The translations under genes and the position numbers were made by a program. Of a stretch of 64,000 bases of DNA, positions 34,364 through 43,324 are shown one piece after another. The notes below the pieces were generated by a model. That model had not been told where the DNA came from and made no database searches. It saw only the letters and a list, made by a program, of their open reading frames with translations. Origin of the DNA: Chryseobacterium arachidis. Its GTDB lineage: Bacteria > Bacteroidota > Bacteroidia > Flavobacteriales > Weeksellaceae. Position 1 is the first letter of the stretch; every line of letters begins with the position of its first letter. Location of the stretch: NCBI RefSeq assembly GCF_900129245.1, contig NZ_FQUT01000004.1, positions 310,001 to 374,000 of the forward strand, written 5' to 3'.

Positions 34364-35785
34364 ATGAATCCCAGACTAGTAACCAACTATAAAAAAACAG
34401 GCTCTTCTGCCCCTTTACAAAACTCGTCCGCAGGAATATTGACAAGTTATCCTACAGAAGTTTTAACCGAAAAAGACCAAAAATATACTGAACAGAAGAT
34501 TCTGATTCCTGAATTTTCAGTTCCCGGAATTCTTGCAAAACCCGAATTGGAAGGATTAACCTTTCATTTTATGGCATTTCCAACGATTTTTGAATATGCC
34601 GATTTCCGTTTGATAGATGGAAACAAATATGGATTCCTTGGCTTTAATGGCAAACCCGTTTCCGAATTCACACCAGAATTTATAACTGAATGTATTGAAG
34701 CCATGCAGACACATTTCGAGGAAATAGACCAACCATCAACATACAGCGAAGACCACGGAAGTGACGCGAGTGACGATGGAGAAGATATAAGACTGCTGAC
34801 AGGTAATGTCAAATGGCATTTAAACACCTATTTGCGTAAGACTACAGAAGAGGAAAACAAAATATTAGATCAACTGGAAGCAGAAGGTAAATTAGAATAC
34901 GAAAATTTCGATGAAGATTTCAACTATACAACGAATTACGATTTGCCCGTTTTCAAAGATGAGAACGGAAACACATTAGAGTTTATCTGTCGTTTAAACG
35001 CACCACATTTTCCGGGTTCACATTATCTTTTTTATTCAAAAGAAACAAAGCTTGTGCGCCAGTTCTCACAATTTTCCAAAAGGAAAAAGAGAGAAATTTG
35101 TCTTACGGAAACCGATGAACCCAATGCCTACAAGAATGTTGCAGAAGTACTTTCTGATCCGGCAAAAGTTCTGGCCGACAGGTCTTATTTTGACAAAAAA
35201 ATCATTCTGCCGAAATATAGTTTTCCGGGTGCAATCATCAGCAAGAAATATGAAGATTTAGTGTTTCATCTGGTGGTTACCCCTATTTTCAACGAATCGA
35301 TTGATTTCAGGCTTACCGATGATAATAAATATGAACTCTTACGTTTCGACGATAAGACGCCGGATGATTTTACTCCGGATTTTATCAAAAGATGCAAAAT
35401 AGAGATGGAAGAAGATTTTGAAATGATGGATGAAGAACCACGCTATTTTTTCAACGTTGATGAAGCCTCTGATAAAAGCTTGGAAAGTTGCGATCTGGAA
35501 TTAATCGTCGGTACCGAACCCGATTGGGCTCAGGCAACATTGATGCGTGAGAAAACCGAAGAAGAAATTCAGTCGGATTATGATGCTGCGAATATGATGA
35601 CGCATAAAGCACCGTTTCATGATGATGAGTATGTTACTGATTATGATTTGCCCGAATTTAAAGACGAAAATGGTGAAACGATGGAATTTGTAACGAGTTT
35701 GTACTCCGGAGACTTTTTCGGAAGTTATTTCCTTTATTATTCGCCTAAGACACGGACTGTTCGACAGTTTTTTCAATGTACATAA
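34364..35785 (+). CDS. Duplicated-domain protein of unknown function (paralogue A)
   Basis: 473 residues made of two similar halves of about 230 residues. Each has a [KL]-P-[EK]-F/Y-S-[VF]-PG segment (ILIPEFSVPGILA; IILPKYSFPGAII), then ADFRLIDGNKYGFLGF / IDFRLTDDNKYELLRF, EFTPEFITECIEAMQ / DFTPDFIKRCKIEME and a closing LPVFKDENGNTLEFICRL / LPEFKDENGETMEFVTSL with a Y-L-F/Y-Y-S motif. No signal peptide. The start at 34364 (MNPRLVTNYKK) matches its paralogue at 59445-60842 (MKQRLITNYKK); an ATG at 34322 adds 14 residues. The last strands recall YwqG/DUF1963-like proteins, but this is weak. Function unknown. Confidence 0.7.
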   Translation: MNPRLVTNYKKTGSSAPLQNSSAGILTSYPTEVLTEKDQKYTEQKILIPEFSVPGILAKPELEGLTFHFMAFPTIFEYADFRLIDGNKYGFLGFNGKPVSEFTPEFITECIEAMQTHFEEIDQPSTYSEDHGSDASDDGEDIRLLTGNVKWHLNTYLRKTTEEENKILDQLEAEGKLEYENFDEDFNYTTNYDLPVFKDENGNTLEFICRLNAPHFPGSHYLFYSKETKLVRQFSQFSKRKKREICLTETDEPNAYKNVAEVLSDPAKVLADRSYFDKKIILPKYSFPGAIISKKYEDLVFHLVVTPIFNESIDFRLTDDNKYELLRFDDKTPDDFTPDFIKRCKIEMEEDFEMMDEEPRYFFNVDEASDKSLESCDLELIVGTEPDWAQATLMREKTEEEIQSDYDAANMMTHKAPFHDDEYVTDYDLPEFKDENGETMEFVTSLYSGDFFGSYFLYYSPKTRTVRQFFQCT

Positions 35786-35803
35786 TTTTGAAAATTAACT
35801 TTT

Positions 35804-36256
35804 ATGGCAAGTGAACAATTTATTTTCAGCATTTATAAACCTACGGATAATGAACGATATTTTGTGTTGAGAACCGTTCTCCCGGATTTTAATAATGCAT
35901 CCCAAAGTGACGAAGATAACAGTTGGGAAATCGAATCGAAACAACGTTCAGAGCTTTTAGAATATATCGGAAAACGAGAAAATTACGGGAGTTTTGAACG
36001 TATCGGAGAACTGCAGGGTTTTCCGATCGGCGATATTTTTTATTCAGAATTTGGTCAGGCACAAGTTCCGGTGTATTACATGGAGACAGATGCTGGAAAA
36101 CCATGGATTGTTTTCGGAACTGCCGATTCGGAAGAGAAATTTTTATCAGAACTTATGGATAACGAAGATAATGACGATTTACAGGCTTTAAACCCGATAG
36201 GAAATCCGATAAAAATCAATGCTTATTTCGTCACTTCAAACGATTTTAACGTTTAA
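35804..36256 (+). CDS. Hypothetical protein, 150 aa
   Basis: Soluble and acidic. It begins ASEQFIFSIYKPTDNERYFV and contains VYYMETDAGKPWIVFGTADSEEKF-type strand-helix elements (quoted in part). No family is recognised. It lies 18 bases after the duplicated-domain gene and 17 before the beta-flower gene, so it belongs to the same plus-strand operon. Confidence 0.6.
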   Translation: MASEQFIFSIYKPTDNERYFVLRTVLPDFNNASQSDEDNSWEIESKQRSELLEYIGKRENYGSFERIGELQGFPIGDIFYSEFGQAQVPVYYMETDAGKPWIVFGTADSEEKFLSELMDNEDNDDLQALNPIGNPIKINAYFVTSNDFNV

Positions 36257-36273
36257 AATAAATATAAATTCTT

Positions 36274-36681
36274 ATGAAAAAACTATTAACTTTTGCTGTC
36301 GCTTTAGCCGGCATTTCATTTGCCAACGCACAAACTATTGAATCAGGAAGCCGCAGTACAGCCGGTTACATCAAATCGGACGGAACAATTGAAAACAGCA
36401 GCCATTCCACAGTGGGCTACATTAAAAGTGATGGCTCTATTGAAAACAAAAGCCACAGTACGATTGGCCGCATCAAAAGCGACGGAACCATAGAAAACAA
36501 AAGCGGTTCCACGGTTGGGTATGTTAAAAAAGACGGAACGGTAGAAAACAGCAGCCATTCAACGATTGGTTACATTAAAGATAATGGAACGGTGGAAAAT
36601 AGCAGTCATGGAACTGTGGGGTATGCCAGTGGAGTTAAAAAAGAATGGGCAGCAGTAGCTTTTTTCTTCTTTAAACTATAA
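36274..36681 (+). CDS. Secreted tandem-repeat protein, 4-fold beta-flower type
   Basis: 135 residues: signal peptide MKKLLTFAVALAGISFANAQ, then about five and a half tandem 17-residue repeats of the pattern [ST]-[TV]-x-G-Y-I-K-S-D-G-T-I-E-N-[SK]-S-[HG]-S (51 bp each in DNA), ending in a hydrophobic AAVAFFFFKL. The pattern is that of proteins named 4-fold beta-flower in family databases, as I recall them; each repeat would be one beta-hairpin petal. It should be periplasmic or surface located. The Phe-rich end could anchor it. Function unknown. Confidence 0.7.
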   Translation: MKKLLTFAVALAGISFANAQTIESGSRSTAGYIKSDGTIENSSHSTVGYIKSDGSIENKSHSTIGRIKSDGTIENKSGSTVGYVKKDGTVENSSHSTIGYIKDNGTVENSSHGTVGYASGVKKEWAAVAFFFFKL

Positions 36682-36685
36682 TTGA

Positions 36686-37540
36686 ATGGCATCTTTATAC
36701 AACGCAAAAGTAAAATCAATTGATGCTGAGAACAAGATCGTTGTTCTGGACTTAGATACAATTCATCCGGATGCTATGTATTTCAGTAATAATCTGGCAT
36801 TTGCGCTTCGGTTAATTCATGATGCGGCGTTGGGTGATTCACCGATTGCAAAAAGCTTCGATGCATATTGCCTTTTCGATAAGAATTGGCTTAAAGATAA
36901 TACCAAAGGTTATATTTCAAAATGCGAACTCGATGAAGTACGAGCCCCTGAAGTCACTGAAATCATGAACGATGGGAAAGAATCTTATTGGCGGGGTGAA
37001 ACAAGCCACGCCCATGCTACAATGACGATTCATTTTACAAGTCATTGGTGGATGAAACACCTGAATCCAAAGTCGAACTGGAAATGTACAGCTTATCCTG
37101 CCGACGTGGATTTTATCGATCGTGCTCCCATCGATCCTTCTCATGAAGGATCAGATTTTTCGGAGGATTATAAAAATAGTGGCGGGTGGGTTTTAGTAAA
37201 ATCAGACACACTGAGAGGTGCAGAAAGCTTTTGGACGGAAGAAATGTTTATCCCGATTTACACCGAAAAGTCATACCGACGAATCAACAAGCTTTCCGGA
37301 GCAGATTTGAATAAATCGACACTCGACGCCTTGTTATACAAAACAGTTTTCTCTTTGGGACGTAACGGATTTAAAAATTTCGGTGTGTTTGTTCCAGCAG
37401 ATGAAAACCGATACGGAATCATTTCTTTTTCTAAAGGAGGTTACTCGGGAGCATATTACGAAATAGCTGATTTATTGACTTTAGGAGCAAGTGAATTTAA
37501 TATTAATGACAGTACAAAAGCGGTAAGGTTCGAGGTTTAA
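36686..37540 (+). CDS. Hypothetical protein, 284 aa
   Basis: A soluble protein without signal peptide. Landmarks are KIVVLDLDTIHPDAMYFSNN, TSHAHATMTIHFTSHWWMKH (unusually rich in His and Trp) and FGVFVPADENRYGIISFSKG. The His cluster might bind metal, but no catalytic pattern is recognised. The start lies four bases after the beta-flower stop, so it is co-transcribed and probably functionally linked. Confidence 0.6.
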   Translation: MASLYNAKVKSIDAENKIVVLDLDTIHPDAMYFSNNLAFALRLIHDAALGDSPIAKSFDAYCLFDKNWLKDNTKGYISKCELDEVRAPEVTEIMNDGKESYWRGETSHAHATMTIHFTSHWWMKHLNPKSNWKCTAYPADVDFIDRAPIDPSHEGSDFSEDYKNSGGWVLVKSDTLRGAESFWTEEMFIPIYTEKSYRRINKLSGADLNKSTLDALLYKTVFSLGRNGFKNFGVFVPADENRYGIISFSKGGYSGAYYEIADLLTLGASEFNINDSTKAVRFEV

Positions 37541-37549
37541 TTAAAAAGT

Positions 37550-38599
37550 ATGAGCACAAAAATAGCACAAGATACCCATAGACCAGCAGTGCTGGTCTTT
37601 CATTTGTCGGAGTTTTTCAGAACTTTTGGGATGTTGGAAAATGATATCTCGAAAGTTGTTTACGATTCTCCTTTCTATATCTATGACCAATCGTATGAGG
37701 ATGCGGGTCCTAAGTTCGAAGAGGAAGAGGAAATAAGCGATGAAGACTGTACTATTGGTTTTTCAATCATCAGGAAAATATGGACAGAATATGTAGGAAA
37801 AGCGAGCACACCCTGCTTTAATTATATTTTTAAAATAATTAAATATCCTGAAAGTGATGGTGACTTTGTAGGGCCTATTCACGGATTTGCTCCCGGCTAC
37901 ACAATGGATTCTGCGATCGAAACCATGATTAAGCAAAATTTTACAGTCATCAGTTGGGATGAATTTTGGAATGAAAATATAATAATTGAAACCGAATCAG
38001 AATCAATAGGCGAATTTTATTCAGATAAAAATCAAGGTATTAATTTATTGATTAAAGCCAATACGGTAGATGATATTGCTAAAACGAGTTTTGGAGGGCT
38101 TCCGGTAAAAGATTATAATGTACCGTTTGAATGGCCCAAATGCGATTGTGGGACCGAATTGCAGTATCAGGGGAAAATTAAAACCGATATCGGCCTTGAA
38201 ATGATTTTCATGCAAAACTGTGATGATTGGGGTAATAATAAGGTGGTGATCGTTGAATCTGAAAACTTGGAATTTGTATATCCTGGAGAAAAACAGATTG
38301 CATTAAGAAAAGCACAATATGGAGCAAGAACAGTAACAGTAGATGGAGACGATTACAATATGGCTAGAGAATGCTATCCGATTCGCCGCCGCGATATCTT
38401 AGGGCAAATAAGCGGAAGTCCTGCATGGTTACAGGATGACGAGACTCCCAAGTGTAATTGTTGTGGCGAGAAGATGCGCTTCGTTGCTCAGCTGGAAGAA
38501 GGTCCTGATTATGAAACTGCAATGAATTTTGGCGGTGGATGTGGGTACCTGTTCGATTGTCCAGTTGGCAAAACAGCTAAATTCATTACGCAGTGTTGA
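37550..38599 (+). CDS. DUF1963/YwqG-like protein with two Cys clusters
   Basis: 349 residues. The second half has the layout of DUF1963 (YwqG-like) proteins: SFGGLPV, EWPKCDCGTELQYQGKI, then SGSPAWLQDDETPKC with CNCCGEKMRFVAQLEEG and a GGGCGYLF end. The CxCG and CxCCG pairs may form a zinc knuckle. Such proteins are often found as presumed immunity or stress proteins next to toxins, but the activity is not known. The N-terminal 160 residues are unassigned. Nine bases follow the previous gene; last gene of the operon. Confidence 0.6.
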   Translation: MSTKIAQDTHRPAVLVFHLSEFFRTFGMLENDISKVVYDSPFYIYDQSYEDAGPKFEEEEEISDEDCTIGFSIIRKIWTEYVGKASTPCFNYIFKIIKYPESDGDFVGPIHGFAPGYTMDSAIETMIKQNFTVISWDEFWNENIIIETESESIGEFYSDKNQGINLLIKANTVDDIAKTSFGGLPVKDYNVPFEWPKCDCGTELQYQGKIKTDIGLEMIFMQNCDDWGNNKVVIVESENLEFVYPGEKQIALRKAQYGARTVTVDGDDYNMARECYPIRRRDILGQISGSPAWLQDDETPKCNCCGEKMRFVAQLEEGPDYETAMNFGGGCGYLFDCPVGKTAKFITQC

Positions 38600-38691
38600 T
38601 TTTAATTTGATATAAAAAGCATTGAAACGTCTTTCTATACCAATAAATAAAAAGACAGCTATGGGTATGATATCTCATTAAATACAAAATA

Positions 38692-38742
38692 TAATCTGAT
38701 ATAACATTAGCACTGAAGAAGTATGAATGTTATATCAGGTTA
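38692..38742. terminator. Bidirectional terminator between convergent genes
   Basis: TAATCTGATATAACATT and AATGTTATATCAGGTTA pair over 17 bases with one wobble, loop of 17 bases. It lies between a plus-strand gene ending at 38599 and a minus-strand gene ending at 38759 and can serve both. Confidence 0.7.
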
Positions 38743-38758
38743 TTTGACAATCAATGGT

Positions 38759-39544
38759 TCAAAAATTTTTCACCAATCCAATTCCCACAGTTTTGTTCTG
38801 GTAGAAAGGCATCATCGTCGTAGAAGAATTTTTATTTTTTCCAGAAAATAGCTTATTGATTTTAGGATACAACCAATACGCTGCTTCCGTAGATAAAATC
38901 CCGATACCTGCACCGGCTACTACATCACTGAACCAGTGCTTGTCATTCAGCATTCTGTAAACGCCGGTAAAAACTGCAAAAGAATATCCCGAAATACCCA
39001 GCCAGAAATTGACATCCTTATATTCCCGGTACATAAATTGGGCAGAAGCAAAGGCTGTAGCTGTATGACCCGATGGAAATGACAGCCGATTCGACTGATC
39101 CGGTCTTTCTTCTTTTACAATATGTTTCAGAGGCATTACCACAGCAGAGGTCATCAATAATGACGTTCCGTAGATGATGCTTCGGTCCCGGAGGTTATGT
39201 TTCCCTTCAACTCCCAGAGCATTTAATCCGTAAACCAAAGCTGCCGGGGCAAAGCGTGTATAATTATCCAAATTGATATGATTCGGATTATGCTCATTGA
39301 TTTCCGTCCTTGTCGAAAAATTCAGCTGTTTTAATTTGTCAAACTTTAAAGTGGCAACGCCATATCCTATGAAAGTGGCCGGAATAATTAGTTTTTTGTA
39401 ACTGAATTGATGTGTATTATCGATATGGAGTTCAGCAACAGAAGTGCTGTCTTCCGTCATATTTTTTATAGATAAACTATCCTGAGCAAAAATACCCTGA
39501 GCGCTCAAAACAATTATTAAAATCCCTGAAAATAGTAGTTTCAT
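38759..39544 (-). CDS. PAP2-family phosphatase
   Basis: 261 residues with signal peptide MKLLFSGILIIVLSAQGIFA. The acid-phosphatase motifs are KHIVKEERP, PSGH (in LSFPSGHTATAF) and YRMLNDKHWFSDV (R-x5-H-x3-D). It would dephosphorylate a lipid or undecaprenyl diphosphate-type substrate at the periplasmic face. I start at 39544 so that the signal peptide is N-terminal; 15 more codons are open upstream. It follows the LTA-synthase-like gene by 55 bases and may process its lipid product or donor. Confidence 0.88.
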   Translation of the reverse strand: MKLLFSGILIIVLSAQGIFAQDSLSIKNMTEDSTSVAELHIDNTHQFSYKKLIIPATFIGYGVATLKFDKLKQLNFSTRTEINEHNPNHINLDNYTRFAPAALVYGLNALGVEGKHNLRDRSIIYGTSLLMTSAVVMPLKHIVKEERPDQSNRLSFPSGHTATAFASAQFMYREYKDVNFWLGISGYSFAVFTGVYRMLNDKHWFSDVVAGAGIGILSTEAAYWLYPKINKLFSGKNKNSSTTMMPFYQNKTVGIGLVKNF

Positions 39545-39599
39545 AAAGAATTCTGATTTAAAATTAATTAAAGAAGAAACCGCTTGCAAGCTTGTTGGA

Positions 39600-41567
39600 T
39601 CACTTTATTTTCATTTTCCCATTTTTAAATCTCTCGCTCGCAGTTTGATAATAGGAAATCGTCTCGGCAATCAGCTTCTGATTTTTGAATTTGACTTCGG
39701 ATAAACATTGATTTGATTTTTTTACATCAAATTGCTTGACCTTTTTTCTGTCATCAATCTGAGTGAAAATATTGCCTTTCAACATTCCCAGAGTTCTGTA
39801 ATTTCCGATGAAAGCGCGTTCGTCGCCAACTTTTGTCTGATTAATGTCTTTTCCGTACAAGCTTGTCGTGTAATTCCAACCGAGATAACCAAATAAAGTC
39901 GGCATCAAATCAATCTGAGAAGTCAGACGATTGATTTTTTCTGCTTTCTGAGGAAGATTGTAAATAACCGCAGGAATATGGTGTTTATCGATATTGATTT
40001 CCCACTTTCCGGCGCTGCTCGCACAATGGTCGGCAACGATGACGAACACAGTGTTTTTGAACCAAGGTTTTGCTTTAGCATTAGCCAGAAATTTCCCCAG
40101 AGCATAATCGGTGTATTTCACAGCTCCATTTCTGTTGCCTTGCGGAAGGTCGATTTTTCCAGACGGAAAAGTGTAGGGCTTATGATTGGAAGTCGTCATC
40201 ACAAACTGGAAAAAGGGCTTGTTTAATTTACTGCTTTTATCAGCGTATTTAATCGATTGTTTGTACAAATCTTCATCACAGATTCCCCAGGCATTTTCAA
40301 AACTCACTTCGTTGTCCGGAATATTGAAACGCTGTGTTTTGATTTCGTCTGACAAAGGATTTCCCCGATTCCTGTCTACAATATCAAAGCCCTGTCCTCC
40401 GAAAAAATTATTCATATTATCAAAATAACCATCACCACCGTAAATGAAATAAGGCTGATAATTTTTCTCTTTAAAAACCGTCGCCACAGAAAATAGATTC
40501 TGATTATCTGGTCTTCGAACGATACTGTTCCCCGGAGTCGGCGGAACAGACAAAGTTAAAGCTTCCATTCCACGCACAGTTCTGGTCCCGGTTGCATACA
40601 GATTGGTAAAGAAAATACTTTCGTTAGCCAGTTTATCATAATTTGGAGTGAGGTTATCTTTGTTTCCGAAAGCTTTCAGAAAATCTCCACTGAAGCTTTC
40701 TATCGCAATCAGAATGACGTTAGGATGTTGCTCGTTTTCGGATTTTGTAGTTCTGGAAATATCGTCCCATTGGTTGGAAACATAAGTCTGATTTTCCTGC
40801 AAAAGATTTTTTTTCAGAACAGAATATGCTTCTTTATCATCGATTTTCGGGTAGAAAGTTTCGTAATCCAACTCATTGGATTTGAAAGCGGTGAAAAATG
40901 AGAATGTTCCGTTTTTTCCTAATTCGTTTAAAACCAAATTATTGCTGAAATCTGCTTGTTTATTTTTCAATATTAAACTTAAAATTAAAGCCGGAATCAA
41001 TACAGAAAAAAGAGCGAATCTTTTTGAAATAGGTATTTTGTCTGAAAATGTACTTCTGAATATTTTTCTTTTCTGAAGGAAAACAAACGTTACAACAATC
41101 AATGCGACCAATACAAAAATGATTAATGGCAACGGATAAGATTCGTTGATGTTCGAAATCACTTCGTAAGTATAAATCAGATAATCAACCGCAATGAAAT
41201 TGAATCTCACGCCAAATTCATCCCAAAAAGGAATCTCCGCCAACAAGCTGAAATAGATGATGAGAAGCACAATTGCGAGATAAACATAGGTGAAAATCTT
41301 ATCAAATCTGGAACCCATCCACCGTTTCGGAAAAACCAAAAGATAAACTGAATACAGCAGTAAAAACAATGTTCCAACCGCAAAATCATAGCAAAATCCG
41401 GTGAAAAATGCTCTTACAATGTAGAACAAATTAAAGTCTACATCTTTCGAAGACCAGAACAAAAATCCAATCCTGATAAGGGTTGAAAATAAAATATATA
41501 AACTTAAAATTGAGAATAAAACAGCAAATCTGCTGTCAAATATTTTTTGAAATTTTTTAAGAATCAT
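39600..41567 (-). CDS. LTA synthase-like membrane phosphoglycerol/phosphoethanolamine transferase
   Basis: 655 residues: five N-terminal membrane helices (to about residue 205), then an extracytoplasmic sulfatase-fold domain. Metal and catalytic landmarks are VILIAIESFSGDF, the Thr nucleophile region ATGTRTVRGMEALTLS, and VFVIVADHCASSAGKW with the late Asp-His. The family transfers head groups from phospholipids to glycans or lipids. The acceptor in a Gram-negative flavobacterium is unknown. It is followed by a PAP2 phosphatase on the same strand. Confidence 0.88.
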   Translation of the reverse strand: MILKKFQKIFDSRFAVLFSILSLYILFSTLIRIGFLFWSSKDVDFNLFYIVRAFFTGFCYDFAVGTLFLLLYSVYLLVFPKRWMGSRFDKIFTYVYLAIVLLIIYFSLLAEIPFWDEFGVRFNFIAVDYLIYTYEVISNINESYPLPLIIFVLVALIVVTFVFLQKRKIFRSTFSDKIPISKRFALFSVLIPALILSLILKNKQADFSNNLVLNELGKNGTFSFFTAFKSNELDYETFYPKIDDKEAYSVLKKNLLQENQTYVSNQWDDISRTTKSENEQHPNVILIAIESFSGDFLKAFGNKDNLTPNYDKLANESIFFTNLYATGTRTVRGMEALTLSVPPTPGNSIVRRPDNQNLFSVATVFKEKNYQPYFIYGGDGYFDNMNNFFGGQGFDIVDRNRGNPLSDEIKTQRFNIPDNEVSFENAWGICDEDLYKQSIKYADKSSKLNKPFFQFVMTTSNHKPYTFPSGKIDLPQGNRNGAVKYTDYALGKFLANAKAKPWFKNTVFVIVADHCASSAGKWEINIDKHHIPAVIYNLPQKAEKINRLTSQIDLMPTLFGYLGWNYTTSLYGKDINQTKVGDERAFIGNYRTLGMLKGNIFTQIDDRKKVKQFDVKKSNQCLSEVKFKNQKLIAETISYYQTASERFKNGKMKIK

Positions 41568-41627
41568 TACTTTTTACGCGTTTAAAAACGTGTAAAGATG
41601 AAACTCAATTTAGAAGAAATTTAGAAT

Positions 41628-42911
41628 TTACAGTTTTACCGAGAAAATATGATTATGATTTTCGAATCTGTAATCAATAGTCCAGTTCTGAGATTTGCAG
41701 ATTTCTTTTACAATAGCGAGTCCAAGTCCACTTCCGTTATTGTCTTTCGAGAATCTGGAAAACCGTTTGAACAGCAAATCTGAGTTCAGTTTTTCTGTCC
41801 CCGAATTAGAAACTTCGAAAACAGAATTGTTTAATTTTATAGAAATCGAACCGTTAATCGGAGTATGGCGGATAGCGTTCAAAATCAAATTATTAATCAA
41901 AACTTCGGTTAATCCAATGTTTCCGTTCACTTTTATATCAGAAGAAATTTCGCTGTGAACGGAAATGTTTTTCTGATCAAAATGTTCCTGCAAAATCTCC
42001 ATACTTTGATTGAGTAATTCGTCCAGATGTATTTTGGAATTATCAAACTGATTGTTTTCAATTTTTGCTAATAATAAAAGATTTTTATTGATTCTTGAAC
42101 TTCTGGACAAAGCGCGGTTCATTTCTTCCGCAATATGATATTGTTTTTCCGTCAAATCTTCGTTTTGCAAAAGAATATCGAGTTTGTTTTTTAAAATCGC
42201 CAAAGGAGTCTGGAGTTCGTGGGAAGCATTTTCTGTAAACTCTTTCTGTGTTTTATACACGGAAACATTATGTTCTATCAGCTTGCTTAATGATTGATTC
42301 AGTTCATCAAATTCAGTGACATCGGTTTGCGGAAATTCAATTTTTGTCTGATTATTGAGGCTGAAAGTTTTCAGTTGATCCAAAGTCTCACGGAAAGGTT
42401 TCCAAACCGATTTTGAAAGTCTTCTGTTGAGAAATAGCAATCCGCCGACAATCAGAATGAAGAGAATAACCGTGGTTGCGGATATGAAAAAAATAGTTTC
42501 CTGAGATTCTTCGATATTGGTTTCGATATTGAAACGATATGGTTTTTTGTTGAGATAAATAATCTTCGACAAACACCTGAACCTGTCAATGTCATTAAAA
42601 TCAAGAAAATCGTGTGGCTTTTCTACAATGAAAATACTGTCCTTAAAATGGTCGTTTTTATCTAAATTCCGGATGTTTGTGGTGGGTTGTACATCGTTCC
42701 ACAACTTTATCGTTTCGTTCAGTTTTTCATCGGATAATTTTAAACTGTTGATTTGAGAGCTGGTTTTTTCGGCTACAATTTTGTTGTGCTCATCCAATTC
42801 GTGTTTCCAGATCGCATCCACCACAAAATAATACAGCGGAATGCTGATGACCAGAATAATCAGGACATAGATAATGAAGGGTTTTGTGGTTTTGTTTAAA
42901 AGCGGCTTCAC
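41628..42911 (-). CDS. Two-component sensor histidine kinase
   Basis: 427 residues. TM1 at about 11-35, a 100-residue sensor loop, TM2 at about 130-155, then a HAMP-like linker. The H box is ASHELQTPLAIL (His phosphorylation), the N box NLILNAIRHTP and the G box NGSGLGLAIVKEI. It pairs with the OmpR-type regulator at 43325-44002, but a four-helix-bundle gene separates them. The regulon could include the LTA-synthase-like/PAP2 pair just downstream, which is inference. Confidence 0.92.
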   Translation of the reverse strand: MKPLLNKTTKPFIIYVLIILVISIPLYYFVVDAIWKHELDEHNKIVAEKTSSQINSLKLSDEKLNETIKLWNDVQPTTNIRNLDKNDHFKDSIFIVEKPHDFLDFNDIDRFRCLSKIIYLNKKPYRFNIETNIEESQETIFFISATTVILFILIVGGLLFLNRRLSKSVWKPFRETLDQLKTFSLNNQTKIEFPQTDVTEFDELNQSLSKLIEHNVSVYKTQKEFTENASHELQTPLAILKNKLDILLQNEDLTEKQYHIAEEMNRALSRSSRINKNLLLLAKIENNQFDNSKIHLDELLNQSMEILQEHFDQKNISVHSEISSDIKVNGNIGLTEVLINNLILNAIRHTPINGSISIKLNNSVFEVSNSGTEKLNSDLLFKRFSRFSKDNNGSGLGLAIVKEICKSQNWTIDYRFENHNHIFSVKL

Positions 42912-42924
42912 AAAGAATTATAAG

Positions 42925-43317
42925 TTATGAATTATAAATTATGAGTTTTTCATTTTGGTTGTGATGATGGCACTACGAATTATTTTCAATATTTCTAAAG
43001 CATCATTATTGATGTTTTCATATTCTGTGGATGATAAGAATTCGGTTTCAAATAAAAGTTCGAGCCAATAAAGAGATTCATCACATTCCTTTTGAGCAAT
43101 AGCAAGCTTATGAATGAAGTCTGCTTTGCTCTCTGCGTTCTGAGCTTCCCGAATTAATGCACCAATTGCGGTTCCGCTTCTCAATAATTGCTTACTTAAT
43201 ACAAATTCCTTTTTATCTGTTATAAGATATTTGTAAAGTTTTACGATTCTTATAGCAAAACTAAAACTCTTATCCTTCAAAACATTTTTCTTTTCACTCA
43301 TAATTCATCATTTATAA
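42925..43317. mobile_element. Possible mobile insertion carrying a four-helix-bundle gene
   Basis: Imperfect terminal inverted repeats of 21 bp (42925-42945 TTATGAATTATAAATTATGA+G; 43297-43317, complement) match at 18 positions. They enclose one gene inserted between a response regulator and its kinase. No transposase is encoded, so movement would need another enzyme. The repeat is AT-rich, so chance similarity is possible. Confidence 0.35.
42939..43301 (-). CDS. Four-helix-bundle protein (23S rRNA intervening-sequence family)
   Basis: 120 residues, all helical: SFSFAIRIVKLYKYL, LSKQLLRSGTAIGALIREAQ with the family's RS-G-x-S/A-I-x-x-N/R-I-x-E-A pattern, KADFIHKLAIAQKECDESLY and WLELLFETEFLSS. 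The family was first seen encoded in intervening sequences of 23S rRNA genes and is widespread as single genes in Bacteroidota; function unknown. Here it splits a two-component pair and is flanked by AT-rich inverted repeats, which suggests insertion. Confidence 0.9.
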   Translation of the reverse strand: MSEKKNVLKDKSFSFAIRIVKLYKYLITDKKEFVLSKQLLRSGTAIGALIREAQNAESKADFIHKLAIAQKECDESLYWLELLFETEFLSSTEYENINNDALEILKIIRSAIITTKMKNS

Positions 43318-43324
43318 CTCATCA

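Noticed and set aside
36350..36640. Regular 51-bp repeats considered as a CRISPR-like or non-coding array
   Set aside because: The repeats keep one reading frame, have a signal peptide ahead and no spacers; they are protein repeats.
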